Source of the DNA: UBA1535 sp964371035
Lineage (GTDB): Bacteria; Bacillota; Clostridia; Tissierellales; Sedimentibacteraceae
Length of the DNA stretch: 64,000 nt
NCBI GenBank assembly: GCA_964371035.1
Contig: CAYJLG010000003.1
Span: forward strand, 1-64,000
Direction of reading: 5' to 3'
Below, one piece after another: positions 24,504-33,867 of this stretch. Position 1 is the stretch's first letter, and every line of letters begins with the position of its first letter. The translations under genes were made by a program, and so were the position numbers. The notes under the pieces are model-generated. The model had not been told where the DNA came from, did no database searches, and saw only the letters and a list, made by a program, of their open reading frames with translations.

Positions 24504-26282
24504 CTATATATCTGTGCCTTTTATTATTACATCGTATCCATAAATATCGGCATATTCATATGCATAACTATCTTGGTTACATCTTATTGTTACCGTTTGG
24601 CCTTCCAACATCCAATAATCATATAGTTCGCCTTCTATAGTAGTTACAGAATCAGGTATATCAATTATTAAGCCATCTTCATGAAAAATTCCTTCAATAG
24701 CTTGATATTCAATAATCTCTGTTCCCTCCGGAACAATCAACTCTTTTGTAAATCCCAAAAGAAAAATAGATCCTTTCGTAATTTTGTTGATCCCTAATGG
24801 TAATTCCATCACTTCTTCTAAGGCATTTTCATTTGTATCTAACAATATTCCTTGACCCACTATAAAATTACTGCCTGCAATATTATTTTCCTCATACCAG
24901 CTATTTGATTCAAATGTACTTGAATAAGCATACGACAATGTCGAAGGTATATGAAGTTCTTTTAATGAATCACATCCAAAAAATACCTCTTGCCCTATGT
25001 ATACAAGACCTTCAGGCAATATAGCAGACTTTAAATTTAAACAGTTATAAAATACCATATCGCCCATAAATATCAAACTATCCGAAAATTCAACATTTTC
25101 TAAATACAAAGCTCCACCAAAAACATAGTTTTCTATATATTCAACACTATTAGGAATAGTTACATTTTCAATAGATAAATTATCCATAAATACATATGAA
25201 TCAATGTTCACTATACCATCAGGTATCACCACATTTTCTTCCGAACCAGTATATTTTACAAGAGTATCTCCAACTGTCACAAAGCCATTTGCATCTTCAG
25301 TTTCAAAGTATGAACTATAATCAAATGCTTCCCTCCCGACTTGAATATTAGGGGGTAAGATCGTTGCTAAAGTATCTCTAAATGCAAAACTACCTACATA
25401 CTCTAAAGAATCAGGAATTTCACCTATTTCTAGATATGAATATCCATTTGTATTAAATCCTCCGTCTTCAACATAAACCAAATTTTCTGACAATCTAACA
25501 TACTCTAAATATGCACATTCTGAAAACGCATATGAACTCACATGTTCTATAGTATCAGGCATTATTACAGCTAAAAGTTCCATATCTCCAAAAAAAGCAT
25601 AGCTGTCTATAATTTTAGCACCTTCAGGTATCTCAAGAACATAGTGCGTTCCTTCAAAATCTGCTCTTCTATCTACTCCTACTACCATGTCATCTATTAC
25701 ATTTGCTTGAATCACAGGATAATTTTTATACTCATCTGGTATCAAAGTATTTTCTATAGCTTCCGTTTCTTCTATCATTTTTTGTATAGCGACTTCTTCA
25801 CTAGCATTAAAAAACGTCTCATTTACGCCAAATGAAATGGTTTGCATAAAACTAAATATAAATGTGATAATAGCTATGATTATGTTAAAAATCATCGGTA
25901 AAAAAACTACTGCCAAAATTATATTTCTAAGAGTTTTTGAACTTTTTTTACGATTGGCTGGATCAGGAGTGTTAGCATTTCTATTTCTTCTTTGATTTTT
26001 ATTGTATCCTTCTGCGTTAGGTCTGCCTACTAACTCATCGCTAGCAATATTTTGATTAAGTGTATTTGTATGTATATTTGTACGTGTATTTTTTTTAGCA
26101 TCGTTAGATTTGTCAGTGTTAACAAATTGCCCTGTTTCTGGATTGTATTTTTTACTAGATGTCTGGTTATTTAATCCATTACTATAATACCTTCCGTCTT
26201 TTCTGTTGAATGCGCTACATTTGGGACAAAGTCCTTCTGTTTTTTCATAATTAAAATCTGTATTACATCTTACACATTTCAT
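24504..26282 (-). CDS. Zinc-ribbon, membrane-anchored BspA-type leucine-rich repeat protein
   Basis: A 592-residue protein. The first 22 residues form a zinc ribbon (C3xxC6, C19xxC22). A polar Asn-rich stretch and one membrane helix (about 119-148) follow. Residues 200-580 hold about ten BspA/LRR_5-type repeats of the form I..YAF.....L..V..P..V..I. Such repeats occur in surface adhesins; here the N-terminus is a cytoplasmic ribbon and there is no cleavable signal peptide. AGGAGA precedes ATG 26282. Confidence 0.85.
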   Translation of the reverse strand: MKCVRCNTDFNYEKTEGLCPKCSAFNRKDGRYYSNGLNNQTSSKKYNPETGQFVNTDKSNDAKKNTRTNIHTNTLNQNIASDELVGRPNAEGYNKNQRRNRNANTPDPANRKKSSKTLRNIILAVVFLPMIFNIIIAIITFIFSFMQTISFGVNETFFNASEEVAIQKMIEETEAIENTLIPDEYKNYPVIQANVIDDMVVGVDRRADFEGTHYVLEIPEGAKIIDSYAFFGDMELLAVIMPDTIEHVSSYAFSECAYLEYVRLSENLVYVEDGGFNTNGYSYLEIGEIPDSLEYVGSFAFRDTLATILPPNIQVGREAFDYSSYFETEDANGFVTVGDTLVKYTGSEENVVIPDGIVNIDSYVFMDNLSIENVTIPNSVEYIENYVFGGALYLENVEFSDSLIFMGDMVFYNCLNLKSAILPEGLVYIGQEVFFGCDSLKELHIPSTLSYAYSSTFESNSWYEENNIAGSNFIVGQGILLDTNENALEEVMELPLGINKITKGSIFLLGFTKELIVPEGTEIIEYQAIEGIFHEDGLIIDIPDSVTTIEGELYDYWMLEGQTVTIRCNQDSYAYEYADIYGYDVIIKGTDI

Positions 26283-26316
26283 AATATCATCTCCTATTAT
26301 CTTGATCGATAAAAAA

Positions 26317-27084
26317 TTATCTCAAAACATTTTCATCTATCCATTTGGCTACTCCATCATTATTGCAGTCAACCGTTACAAATTTTGCAGCGTCTAAAAC
26401 CTCTTTAACTGAACCTTCCATAGCCACTCCATAACCACAATATTTGATCATATCTATATCATCATGGTCATCTCCAAAAGTTGCTATCTCAGAAAGTGGT
26501 ATATTATAATGTTTTGCTAGTGCCTCTACTCCTTTAAACTTGCTCGCTCCATTGTTCATGACTTGAAAAAATTTGCCTAAAGCTGTTTTCCCATACACGC
26601 CTTCTGGAAGTATGCTTGAAATTTTTTCGATATCTTCATCACTATCTAACCAAAATATCAGTTTATATACATCATTTTCGATGATATTAAAATCAGTAAT
26701 AATATCTCTATCCATTTCTGGAAATACTGTTTTTACGTCAAAATTGGAGTGAATAAAATCATTTATTTCAGCAGAAATTTTGTAACCTGGCATATTTTTA
26801 TTAATATCATCAATTATACTTTTGGCTATATCTTTATCTATCATATAAGAAGCCATAGTTTTTCCGTCAATTGTAATCAAGCCACCATTTAAGCAAATTA
26901 CGCTGTCACAACCAATCATTTTTTCAATTTTTACTATAGCACGCTCTGGTCTGGCAGAATTAATAGCAGTTATAATTCCTCTTTTTTTGCATTCGTCTAA
27001 TATATTTTTAGTATACTCCGAAATTGAATTATCGCTTCGCAAAAGAGTTTTATCCAAATCCATAACTATCATTTTAACGTTCAT
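26317..27084 (-). CDS. Cof-type HAD-superfamily phosphatase
   Basis: A 255-residue HAD hydrolase. Motif I MDLDKTLLRSD gives the nucleophile and acid aspartates; motif II is NSARPE; motif III/IV is KFKGVEALAKH and FGDDHDDIDMI. The type-IIB cap sits between. Cof-like enzymes dephosphorylate sugar phosphates or flavin and PLP precursors; the substrate is not predictable. GGAGG precedes ATG 27084. Confidence 0.92.
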   Translation of the reverse strand: MNVKMIVMDLDKTLLRSDNSISEYTKNILDECKKRGIITAINSARPERAIVKIEKMIGCDSVICLNGGLITIDGKTMASYMIDKDIAKSIIDDINKNMPGYKISAEINDFIHSNFDVKTVFPEMDRDIITDFNIIENDVYKLIFWLDSDEDIEKISSILPEGVYGKTALGKFFQVMNNGASKFKGVEALAKHYNIPLSEIATFGDDHDDIDMIKYCGYGVAMEGSVKEVLDAAKFVTVDCNNDGVAKWIDENVLR

Positions 27085-27104
27085 AAAACCTCCATGTTTT
27101 ACCC

Positions 27105-27235
27105 TGTATAAGGGCGACCTCTACTCATCCAAAAGTTTGGTCACCCATACAAAGTAGGGAATTGTCTTGATTGTCCCGTTTTCTTACATATGTTTTCGGT
27201 GCGGTCAAAACCACATCCTACAAAAGACCATACCA
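27105..27235. repeat. Palindromic repeat modules between aspS and the HAD gene
   Basis: GGGCGACC (27112) pairs with GGTCACCC. GTAGGGAATTGTCTTGATTG and TTTTCGGTGCGGTCAAAACC, then ACATCCTAC, repeat parts of copies A and B in the other order. Family end sequences are missing, so this is a module fragment rather than a whole element. Confidence 0.6.
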
Positions 27236-27251
27236 TACAAATTATGTTCAA

Positions 27252-29030
27252 TTATTCTTCTATATTAAGCTGAATTGAAAGTTCACCTAGCTGTTTATCT
27301 GTAGCTGCACAAGGCGCATCACTCATTAAACAAGATGCACTTTGAGTTTTAGGAAAAGCTATTACGTCTCTTATATTGTCAGTTTCTGTCATAACCATAG
27401 TAAGTCTATCTAATCCAAACGCAATACCGCCATGTGGAGGAACTCCGTATTTAAATGCTTCAAGTAAAAATCCGAATTTTTCATCTGCTTCTTCTTCAGA
27501 CAACCCTAGTGCCTTAAACATTTTGCTCTGAAGATCTCTATTATTTATTCTTATGCTTCCACCACCTATTTCGTCTCCATTGATTACTAAATCATACGCC
27601 TTAGCTCTTGCAGTTTCAGGTGAAGTTTCAAGTTTATCTAAATCTTCATCGATAGGAGATGTAAATGGATGATGTTTTGCAACATATCTATCTTCTTCTT
27701 CATCGTATTCAAATAGTGGAAATTCAGTTATCCAAGCAATTTCAAATACTTTGTCATCTATGATATCTTTAATTTTTGCAATTTCAATTCTTAATGCACC
27801 TAAAGCAGTGTTAACTACTCCACCTTTATCAGCTATTACAAAAATAATATCTTTCTCCTCTAGTTGCATTTTTTCCTTAATAGCTTCAACTTCAGTTTCT
27901 GCTAAAAACTTAGCAATAGGCGATTCTACTACGCCATTTTCAAGTTTAAACCATGCCAAAGCTTTAGCTCCATAAGTCTTAACAAATTTTTCTAGATTAG
28001 ACAAGCCTTTTTTCGAAAAATCGTCTGCTGACTTTTCAATCTTAATACACTTAACTTTTCCACCAGTTTCCACAGTAGATTTAAACGCATTAAAAGTAGA
28101 GTTTGCAAATATTTCTGAAATATCATTTATTTCGTATCCAAATCTAAGGTCAGGTTTGTCTGAACCATATTTTTCCATCGCTGTTTCATACGACATTCTT
28201 TTGAATGGAACTTGTATATCTATACCTTTAATTTCTTTAAATAATTTAGCAACTAGTTGCTCATTTATAGATAACACATCTTCCACATCAACAAATGACA
28301 TCTCGCAGTCAAGTTGAGTAAATTCAGGTTGCCTATTTGCTCTTAAATCTTCATCTCTAAAACATCTAACTATTTGATAATATCTATTAAATCCTGAAAC
28401 CATCAATAGTTGTTTGAAAATTTGTGGCGATTGAGGCAATGCATAAAATTTACCTTCATTAACTCTGCTCGGCACTAGATAATCTCTTGCACCTTCTGGA
28501 GTTGGTTTAGTTAAAAATGGCGTTTCAATCTCATTAAAATCATTTTCAAACATGAAGTTTCTAATTACATTATTAATCTTTGCTCTTGTAAGTAACTTTT
28601 TTTGCATAGACGGCTTTCTCAAATCTAAAAATCGATACTTCAATCTCATTTGTTCTTGTACGTCATCGTTGTCTTTGATATAGATTGGAGGTGTTTCAGC
28701 AGTATCTAAAATTCTTAATTCATCTGCATATATTTCAATATCACCAGTTTCCATCTCAGAATTCTTCGATTCTCTTTCTGTCACCTTGCCTCTTACAGCT
28801 ATCACATATTCACTTCTAATACTTTCTGCTTTTTCGAATGCCTCTTTATTCACTTCTGTATCAAAAACTATTTGTACAAGACCAGTCACATCTCTTAAAT
28901 CAACAAAAATAAGACCACCAAGGTTACGTCTTTTTTGTACCCATCCCATAAGTGTAACTTCCTTTTGCACATCTTCCATTCGCAAATCATTACACATATT
29001 CGTTCTTCTTAAATTACCCATTTTTTCCAT
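27252..29030 (-). CDS. aspS: Aspartyl-tRNA synthetase
   Basis: A 592-residue class II synthetase of bacterial AspRS length. The N-terminal OB anticodon-binding domain (VTLMGWVQKRRNLGGLIFVDLRD) is followed by motif 2 (FRDEDLRANRQPEFTQLD), a GAD insertion domain and motif 3 (GIAFGLDRLTM). It charges tRNA-Asp. AGGAGG precedes ATG 29030. A T-box leader with a GAC specifier and a terminator lies upstream, so uncharged tRNA-Asp should induce it. Confidence 0.97.
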   Translation of the reverse strand: MEKMGNLRRTNMCNDLRMEDVQKEVTLMGWVQKRRNLGGLIFVDLRDVTGLVQIVFDTEVNKEAFEKAESIRSEYVIAVRGKVTERESKNSEMETGDIEIYADELRILDTAETPPIYIKDNDDVQEQMRLKYRFLDLRKPSMQKKLLTRAKINNVIRNFMFENDFNEIETPFLTKPTPEGARDYLVPSRVNEGKFYALPQSPQIFKQLLMVSGFNRYYQIVRCFRDEDLRANRQPEFTQLDCEMSFVDVEDVLSINEQLVAKLFKEIKGIDIQVPFKRMSYETAMEKYGSDKPDLRFGYEINDISEIFANSTFNAFKSTVETGGKVKCIKIEKSADDFSKKGLSNLEKFVKTYGAKALAWFKLENGVVESPIAKFLAETEVEAIKEKMQLEEKDIIFVIADKGGVVNTALGALRIEIAKIKDIIDDKVFEIAWITEFPLFEYDEEEDRYVAKHHPFTSPIDEDLDKLETSPETARAKAYDLVINGDEIGGGSIRINNRDLQSKMFKALGLSEEEADEKFGFLLEAFKYGVPPHGGIAFGLDRLTMVMTETDNIRDVIAFPKTQSASCLMSDAPCAATDKQLGELSIQLNIEE

Positions 29031-29102
29031 TTTGTTTCCTCCTCAATCAAATAAAAATATTCTTGTAGGCCATAATTTATATTTCAAGAGTTTTGTTTTG
29101 TC

Positions 29103-29335
29103 AAAAAATATATAAAACTCGTCACCTACACTCACATGTAGGGACGAGTCATACCCGCGTTGCCACCCTAATTGGATTATTAAACTAATCCCACTTCATT
29201 GGTTTTGCATTTTTTATAAAAGGTGTCTTCATCAAAACTACTTATTCGAGCTTCCACCATCCTCGAATCGCTATGCAAGACTATTTCAACTACTCTTCCT
29301 CTGCAAATTTCTTTATTAAGTTTGTATATATATAA
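29103..29335 (-). promoter_or_regulatory. T-box riboswitch of aspS (Asp specifier) with terminator
   Basis: The minus strand carries the T-box sequence AGGGTGGCAACGCGGGT (about 29153-29170), an AGAGGA/GATTCGAGGATGGTGGAAG stem I region, and the specifier context ATGAAGACACC, with GAC for Asp. The terminator arms ACTCGTCCCTACA and TGTAGGTGACGAGT (29117-29149) are followed by T-rich sequence. Pairing of the T-box bulge with the uncharged tRNA 3' end would block the terminator. The small open frame over this region is therefore not a gene. Confidence 0.92.
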
Positions 29336-29376
29336 ACTATCATAATTCAAAATGATTGTCAATATAAAATTTGATC

Positions 29377-29742
29377 CTACTCAGACTTATCTTCTGAATC
29401 AGTTTCTTCAATTTCATGTGTATCTGTATCTTTACCTTTTTTAGTTACACTACCAATTGCCCATTTAGAGAAAGTCATTCTTTGTTTTCCATGACTTAAT
29501 TCTATAACTATAGATTCTTCACTAGCCTTAACAACTTTACCGTGTATTCCTCCTATAGTGATAACTTCATCACCAGCTGCTATACTATTGCGCATCTGTA
29601 GAGTTTCTTTATCTTTTTTCTTTTGTGGTTTGATAATAAAAAAGTAGAAAACTCCAAAGAATATTACCATCATAATAATCGGCATCAATGGTGATGCTTC
29701 AGGTGCCGCTGTCAAACTAAAACTTCCAAAATTGTTAATCAT
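29377..29742 (-). CDS. yajC: Preprotein translocase subunit YajC
   Basis: A 121-residue protein. One N-terminal membrane helix (about 18-38) is followed by IIKPQKKKDKETLQMRNSIAAGDEVITIGGIHGKVVK, the YajC signature, and a charged tail. It associates with SecDF. AGGAGG precedes ATG 29742. It follows tgt in the usual bacterial order. Confidence 0.95.
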   Translation of the reverse strand: MINNFGSFSLTAAPEASPLMPIIMMVIFFGVFYFFIIKPQKKKDKETLQMRNSIAAGDEVITIGGIHGKVVKASEESIVIELSHGKQRMTFSKWAIGSVTKKGKDTDTHEIEETDSEDKSE

Positions 29743-29792
29743 TTTTTCCTCCTGAATTTTAATTAATTTATTGCTACAACAAAGTCAAAACC

Positions 29793-30908
29793 TTATTGTT
29801 CATAGCCATATTTCGAATAAAAATCTGTCTTAAAATCTAAAAATCTATCTTCTCTAATACTTATTCTAATATCTTTCATCAAATTAATCAAGAAAAATAA
29901 ATTATGTATAGTCGCAAGTCTTGCTCCTAATATCTCATTTTCCTTGAACAAATGCCTAATATAGGCTTTAGAATAATTTTTACAAGTATAGCAACTACAC
30001 TCTTTATCAATAGGAGTAAAATCTTTTGCATATTTAGCATTTTTAATAGTCACTTGGCCTGAACTAGTGAAAAAAGCACCATTTCTTGCCATTCTTGTAG
30101 GCATAACGCAATCAGCCATATCTATACCGCTAACAACTGCTTCAAACAGATAATCAGGACTTCCTACTCCCATAAGATATCTAGGTTTTTCCCTCGGTAG
30201 TTGTTCAACAATATGATCCAAATGCTCAATCATCATATCCTTAGGCTCACCAACACTCAATCCTCCAACTGCATAACCTGGAAAATCTAATTCGATGAGT
30301 TGTTTTGCACTTTCAGTTCTCAAATCTTTGTACATACCGCCTTGAACTATGCCAAACAGAGCTTGATTATCAGTGTTTTTATGGAATTCTTTACATCGTT
30401 TTGCCCATCTAGTAGTTCTTTCCATAGAAGCCTTTGCGTACTCATGACTAGCAGGGTATGGAACACACTCATCAAAAGCCATAATAATATCTGAGCCCAG
30501 ATAATTTTGAATTTCTATCGATTTTTCTGGACTAATAAAATGTTTAGAACCATCAACGTGTGATCTAAACTCGACGCCTTCTTCTTTGATTTTTCTCAGA
30601 TTGCCTAAACTAAACACTTGGAAACCACCACTATCAGTCAATATTGGCCTATCCCAATTCATAAACTTATGTAATCCACCTGCTTCTTTAATTAGTTCAT
30701 GGCCAGGTCTTAAATACAAATGATACGTATTGCTCAAGATGATCTGTGCTTCCATATCTTTTAACTCTTCTGGAGTCATAGCCTTTACAGTAGCTTTAGT
30801 CCCAACGGGCATAAATATTGGAGTTTCGATTTCACCATGGTTTGTATAAATCTTTCCTAGTCTTGCCTTACATTCATTAGATTCTTTTAATAATTCAAAT
30901 TTAAACAT
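29793..30908 (-). CDS. tgt: tRNA-guanine transglycosylase
   Basis: A 371-residue TIM-barrel enzyme that replaces the wobble guanine with preQ1 in GUN anticodons. DSGGFQVFSLG carries the general-base aspartate; FDECVPYPASHEYA and GGLSVGEPKD belong to the active site, and CSCYTCKNYSKAYIRHLF with the following histidine forms the zinc site. It starts 7 bp after queA, its pathway partner. Confidence 0.97.
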   Translation of the reverse strand: MFKFELLKESNECKARLGKIYTNHGEIETPIFMPVGTKATVKAMTPEELKDMEAQIILSNTYHLYLRPGHELIKEAGGLHKFMNWDRPILTDSGGFQVFSLGNLRKIKEEGVEFRSHVDGSKHFISPEKSIEIQNYLGSDIIMAFDECVPYPASHEYAKASMERTTRWAKRCKEFHKNTDNQALFGIVQGGMYKDLRTESAKQLIELDFPGYAVGGLSVGEPKDMMIEHLDHIVEQLPREKPRYLMGVGSPDYLFEAVVSGIDMADCVMPTRMARNGAFFTSSGQVTIKNAKYAKDFTPIDKECSCYTCKNYSKAYIRHLFKENEILGARLATIHNLFFLINLMKDIRISIREDRFLDFKTDFYSKYGYEQ

Positions 30909-30915
30909 AAATCAC

Positions 30916-31956
30916 CTACTTTATAAACATTGCATCTCCGAAGCTAAAAAATCTATATTTTTCTTCTATCGCTTCTTCGTATGCTTTCATTGTATTTTCT
31001 TTTCCTGCCAACGTACTAACAAGCATTATTAGTGTAGATTCTGGCAAATGGAAATTTGTAATCAAACAGTCAACTATTCTAAAATCATATCCTGGATGAA
31101 TAAATATATCTGTCCATCCACTACATTCTTTTATCATGCCATTTTCATCGCTTACCGTTTCAAGTGTTCTAGTAGAAGTAGTACCAACAGATATGACTCT
31201 ACCGCCCTTTTGTTTTGCATTATTAATTATGTCAGCTGTTTCTGCATTTATTTGATAAAATTCAGAGTGCATCACATGTTCACTGATTTCTTCAACTTTA
31301 ACAGGCCTAAACGTTCCAAGTCCTACGTGTAATGTTAATTTTGCTATCACTACACCTTTTTCATCTAATCGCCTCAATATATCATCTGTAAAATGTAATC
31401 CTGCTGTTGGCGCTGCTGCTGACCCCAAATTTTTTGCATATACAGTTTGATACCTATCTTTGTCCTGAAGTTTTTCGTATATATATGGTGGCAATGGCAT
31501 TTCACCTAATTTGTCTAATATTTCTTCAAAAATTCCATCATAAACAAATTCAATAATCCTATTGCCATCTTCCAAAACATCTACAATACTACCTTCTAGC
31601 AACCCTTCTTTAAATACTATTTCGGCTCCAATTTTAGCTTTCTTTCCTGGTTTTACTAAAGTTTCCCATTTTTTATCGTCTATTCTTTTTAAAAGCAATA
31701 GCTCAATTACAGCATCGGTTCCTTTTTTTTTGCCAAACAATCTTGCAGGAAGCACCTTGGTGTCGTTTATCACTAAACAATCACCTTTATCAAGATAGTC
31801 AATAATATCAAAAAAATGTTTATGAGTAATACTACCAGTCTTCTTATCTAACACAAGCATTCTTGACGTAGTCCTATCTTTGAGCGGAGTTTGTGCAATT
31901 AATTCTTCAGGTAAATCAAAGAAAAAATCACTAGTTTTTAGCTCGCTTTGTATCAT
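30916..31956 (-). CDS. queA: S-adenosylmethionine:tRNA ribosyltransferase-isomerase
   Basis: A 346-residue QueA protein. DFFFDLPEELIAQTPLKDRTTSRML at the start, VINDTKVLPARLFGKK, AAPTAGLHFT and DCLITNFHLPESTLIMLVSTL are family motifs. It makes epoxyqueuosine from preQ1-tRNA. Its ATG overlaps the stop of the upstream SpoIID-like gene (ATGA), so the two are translationally coupled. Confidence 0.97.
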   Translation of the reverse strand: MIQSELKTSDFFFDLPEELIAQTPLKDRTTSRMLVLDKKTGSITHKHFFDIIDYLDKGDCLVINDTKVLPARLFGKKKGTDAVIELLLLKRIDDKKWETLVKPGKKAKIGAEIVFKEGLLEGSIVDVLEDGNRIIEFVYDGIFEEILDKLGEMPLPPYIYEKLQDKDRYQTVYAKNLGSAAAPTAGLHFTDDILRRLDEKGVVIAKLTLHVGLGTFRPVKVEEISEHVMHSEFYQINAETADIINNAKQKGGRVISVGTTSTRTLETVSDENGMIKECSGWTDIFIHPGYDFRIVDCLITNFHLPESTLIMLVSTLAGKENTMKAYEEAIEEKYRFFSFGDAMFIK

Positions 31957-33836
31957 CTTACTTCTACCCCTGTATAATAATATTTTAATATTTCTTCAAA
32001 ATTAAACCCTTCATCAGCCATAGCTTTCGCTCCATACTGACTAAGCCCAATTCCGTGTCCAAATCCTCTCCCTATAAAGTAGTATTCTACTGGTATAGAA
32101 GGTAATTCCTCCACGCCATCTTCCGAAATAACGCTTAATTCACTATTTTCTATTCTATCGGTACCTGATGCTGAAATAATATATTTGCTACTAACAGCAA
32201 CTCTTTTTTCATCAGGATTCTCGATAATTTCTTCTAATTCTTCGTCAGAATCAGTCAAATCAGAATCAGTATCTTCTTCATCTAGAAGACTGCTTTCATC
32301 ATCTAACAAACTGCTCTCATCTTCTTCTAAATCTGAATCTTCACCTTCACCAACAAGACTATCATCTTCTTCTAAATTTTCGCTCTCACCTACAAGACTG
32401 TCATCTTTGTCTTCTTCCTCATTAGATTCATCATTGTCAATCTCATCTTCATCAGAAACCGTTTCTTCGATTTTAGGCACATACTTAAAACTATTCTCGC
32501 TCAATAAATATACATCTGTATCAGTAGAAACTGTGAACCAAGAACTAGGCAACACATCATAACCTATTATAGCTCTAACACTTTCTTTACCGAGAACTAT
32601 ATCGCCAACATCAGTCGAAATCACGCATTCCATGACTCTATAATTTTCAGAAATTTCTGTTAATGTAACCCCATAAACTGCTGAAACATCAGGGTTTTCA
32701 TCTTGAGCAGAAAGCAATAATTCCTCATCAGACACTGCTACTTCCCACTCAGTGTATGGAGAAATATTTGAATATGGATCATCGACAGCCTTTAAGTAAG
32801 GCACAGTAGCGACCCACACATTTTCACTGTTTTCAGTCCTACCACCGCTTGTAGAATGAAAAAAGGCTGTAATTAACTCGTCATCATGATAAATCATTAT
32901 TCCATCAGTTTCATCCACTGCTTGGCTTGTAACTTCAACTTCACTTTCATAACCTCTATATACTTGACTATTTTGATTGTCTTCAAGGTCATACCCTGTC
33001 CAAGAATCAGGATTAATATTTGCTACAGCATAAGTTCTAGCAGCAACCGCTTGAGCTTTTATAGTTTCCATAGGCCAAGAAATAAATATTTCATTCGGGA
33101 CTACTCCGTACAAATATTGTTGCAAAGGAACTATATTTATAGAAATCAGTCTGTCAGGCATAACAGAAAAAGCCATTTTGCCTCTATAAAGTCTTCCATC
33201 AATATAAATAGCATTAGAATCCAAATGTTCATTATAATATGAAAAATACAAATTAAAGTTATCATCATACATCAAAACTATATTGTTATTTTCATCATAA
33301 AACAACACGCTTTTATTTAATCCATTAACTACAGATGCATCAATACTATTTTGGAGTAAACTATCAGCTAAATCTTGACAATCTTGCTCTGATACGAAAC
33401 TTCCTCCATAAATACTAAAACTTCCGTTATTATAAAATGGATAAAAATTTGTCCCATAATTGTCAGATAAATTATGCGCTTCAGCTAAAGCAGATTCATA
33501 ATCAGAAAAAACATAAGAAGCCAAAGATACATGATAATACCCTACCATAGTATTTTCATCCTCTTCAGATTGCCACAAAAACTCAGTATCATAATATCCA
33601 TCTAGCAAAACATCTAAATCGTTACCCAGTGTAGCTATCGGCATATTTATGTCTATTGAATGATCATACATACTAATATCATTATCTCCAACAAGTCGTA
33701 CTTGTTCATTATATTTTCTCGGTTCTCTAATTCTTACCCTAGCGCTAGTCTCTAAATCATAACCATAAGCAGGCATAGTTAACATAGAAATTAAAACTAA
33801 TATAATTAAAGATGATCTAAATATTTTTTTAAGCAT
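31953..33836 (-). CDS. SpoIID/LytB-domain protein with acidic insertion
   Basis: A 627-residue exported protein. A signal peptide (about 1-25, ending PAYGYD), an SPOR-like region with SYVFSDYESALAEAHNLSDNYG, and a SpoIID domain beginning at SINIVPLQQYLYGVVPNE and IKAQAVAARTYAVAN follow. The domain is broken by a D/E/S-rich stretch at about 452-543 (repeats of EDDSLVGE and ESSLLD) and then completed by FIGRGFGHGIGLSQYGAKAMA. SpoIID proteins are lytic transglycosylases acting on peptidoglycan. ATG 33836 is chosen behind AAAGGAG. It sits between ruvB and queA, as a SpoIID paralogue does in several clostridia. Confidence 0.9.
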   Translation of the reverse strand: MLKKIFRSSLIILVLISMLTMPAYGYDLETSARVRIREPRKYNEQVRLVGDNDISMYDHSIDINMPIATLGNDLDVLLDGYYDTEFLWQSEEDENTMVGYYHVSLASYVFSDYESALAEAHNLSDNYGTNFYPFYNNGSFSIYGGSFVSEQDCQDLADSLLQNSIDASVVNGLNKSVLFYDENNNIVLMYDDNFNLYFSYYNEHLDSNAIYIDGRLYRGKMAFSVMPDRLISINIVPLQQYLYGVVPNEIFISWPMETIKAQAVAARTYAVANINPDSWTGYDLEDNQNSQVYRGYESEVEVTSQAVDETDGIMIYHDDELITAFFHSTSGGRTENSENVWVATVPYLKAVDDPYSNISPYTEWEVAVSDEELLLSAQDENPDVSAVYGVTLTEISENYRVMECVISTDVGDIVLGKESVRAIIGYDVLPSSWFTVSTDTDVYLLSENSFKYVPKIEETVSDEDEIDNDESNEEEDKDDSLVGESENLEEDDSLVGEGEDSDLEEDESSLLDDESSLLDEEDTDSDLTDSDEELEEIIENPDEKRVAVSSKYIISASGTDRIENSELSVISEDGVEELPSIPVEYYFIGRGFGHGIGLSQYGAKAMADEGFNFEEILKYYYTGVEVR

Positions 33837-33867
33837 TTTCATTGCTCCTTTACATTCTCAATTATAC

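Noticed and set aside
29180..29362. 60-residue open frame upstream of aspS
   Set aside because: It overlies the T-box leader; the RNA motifs explain the sequence and there is no ribosome site or protein family.
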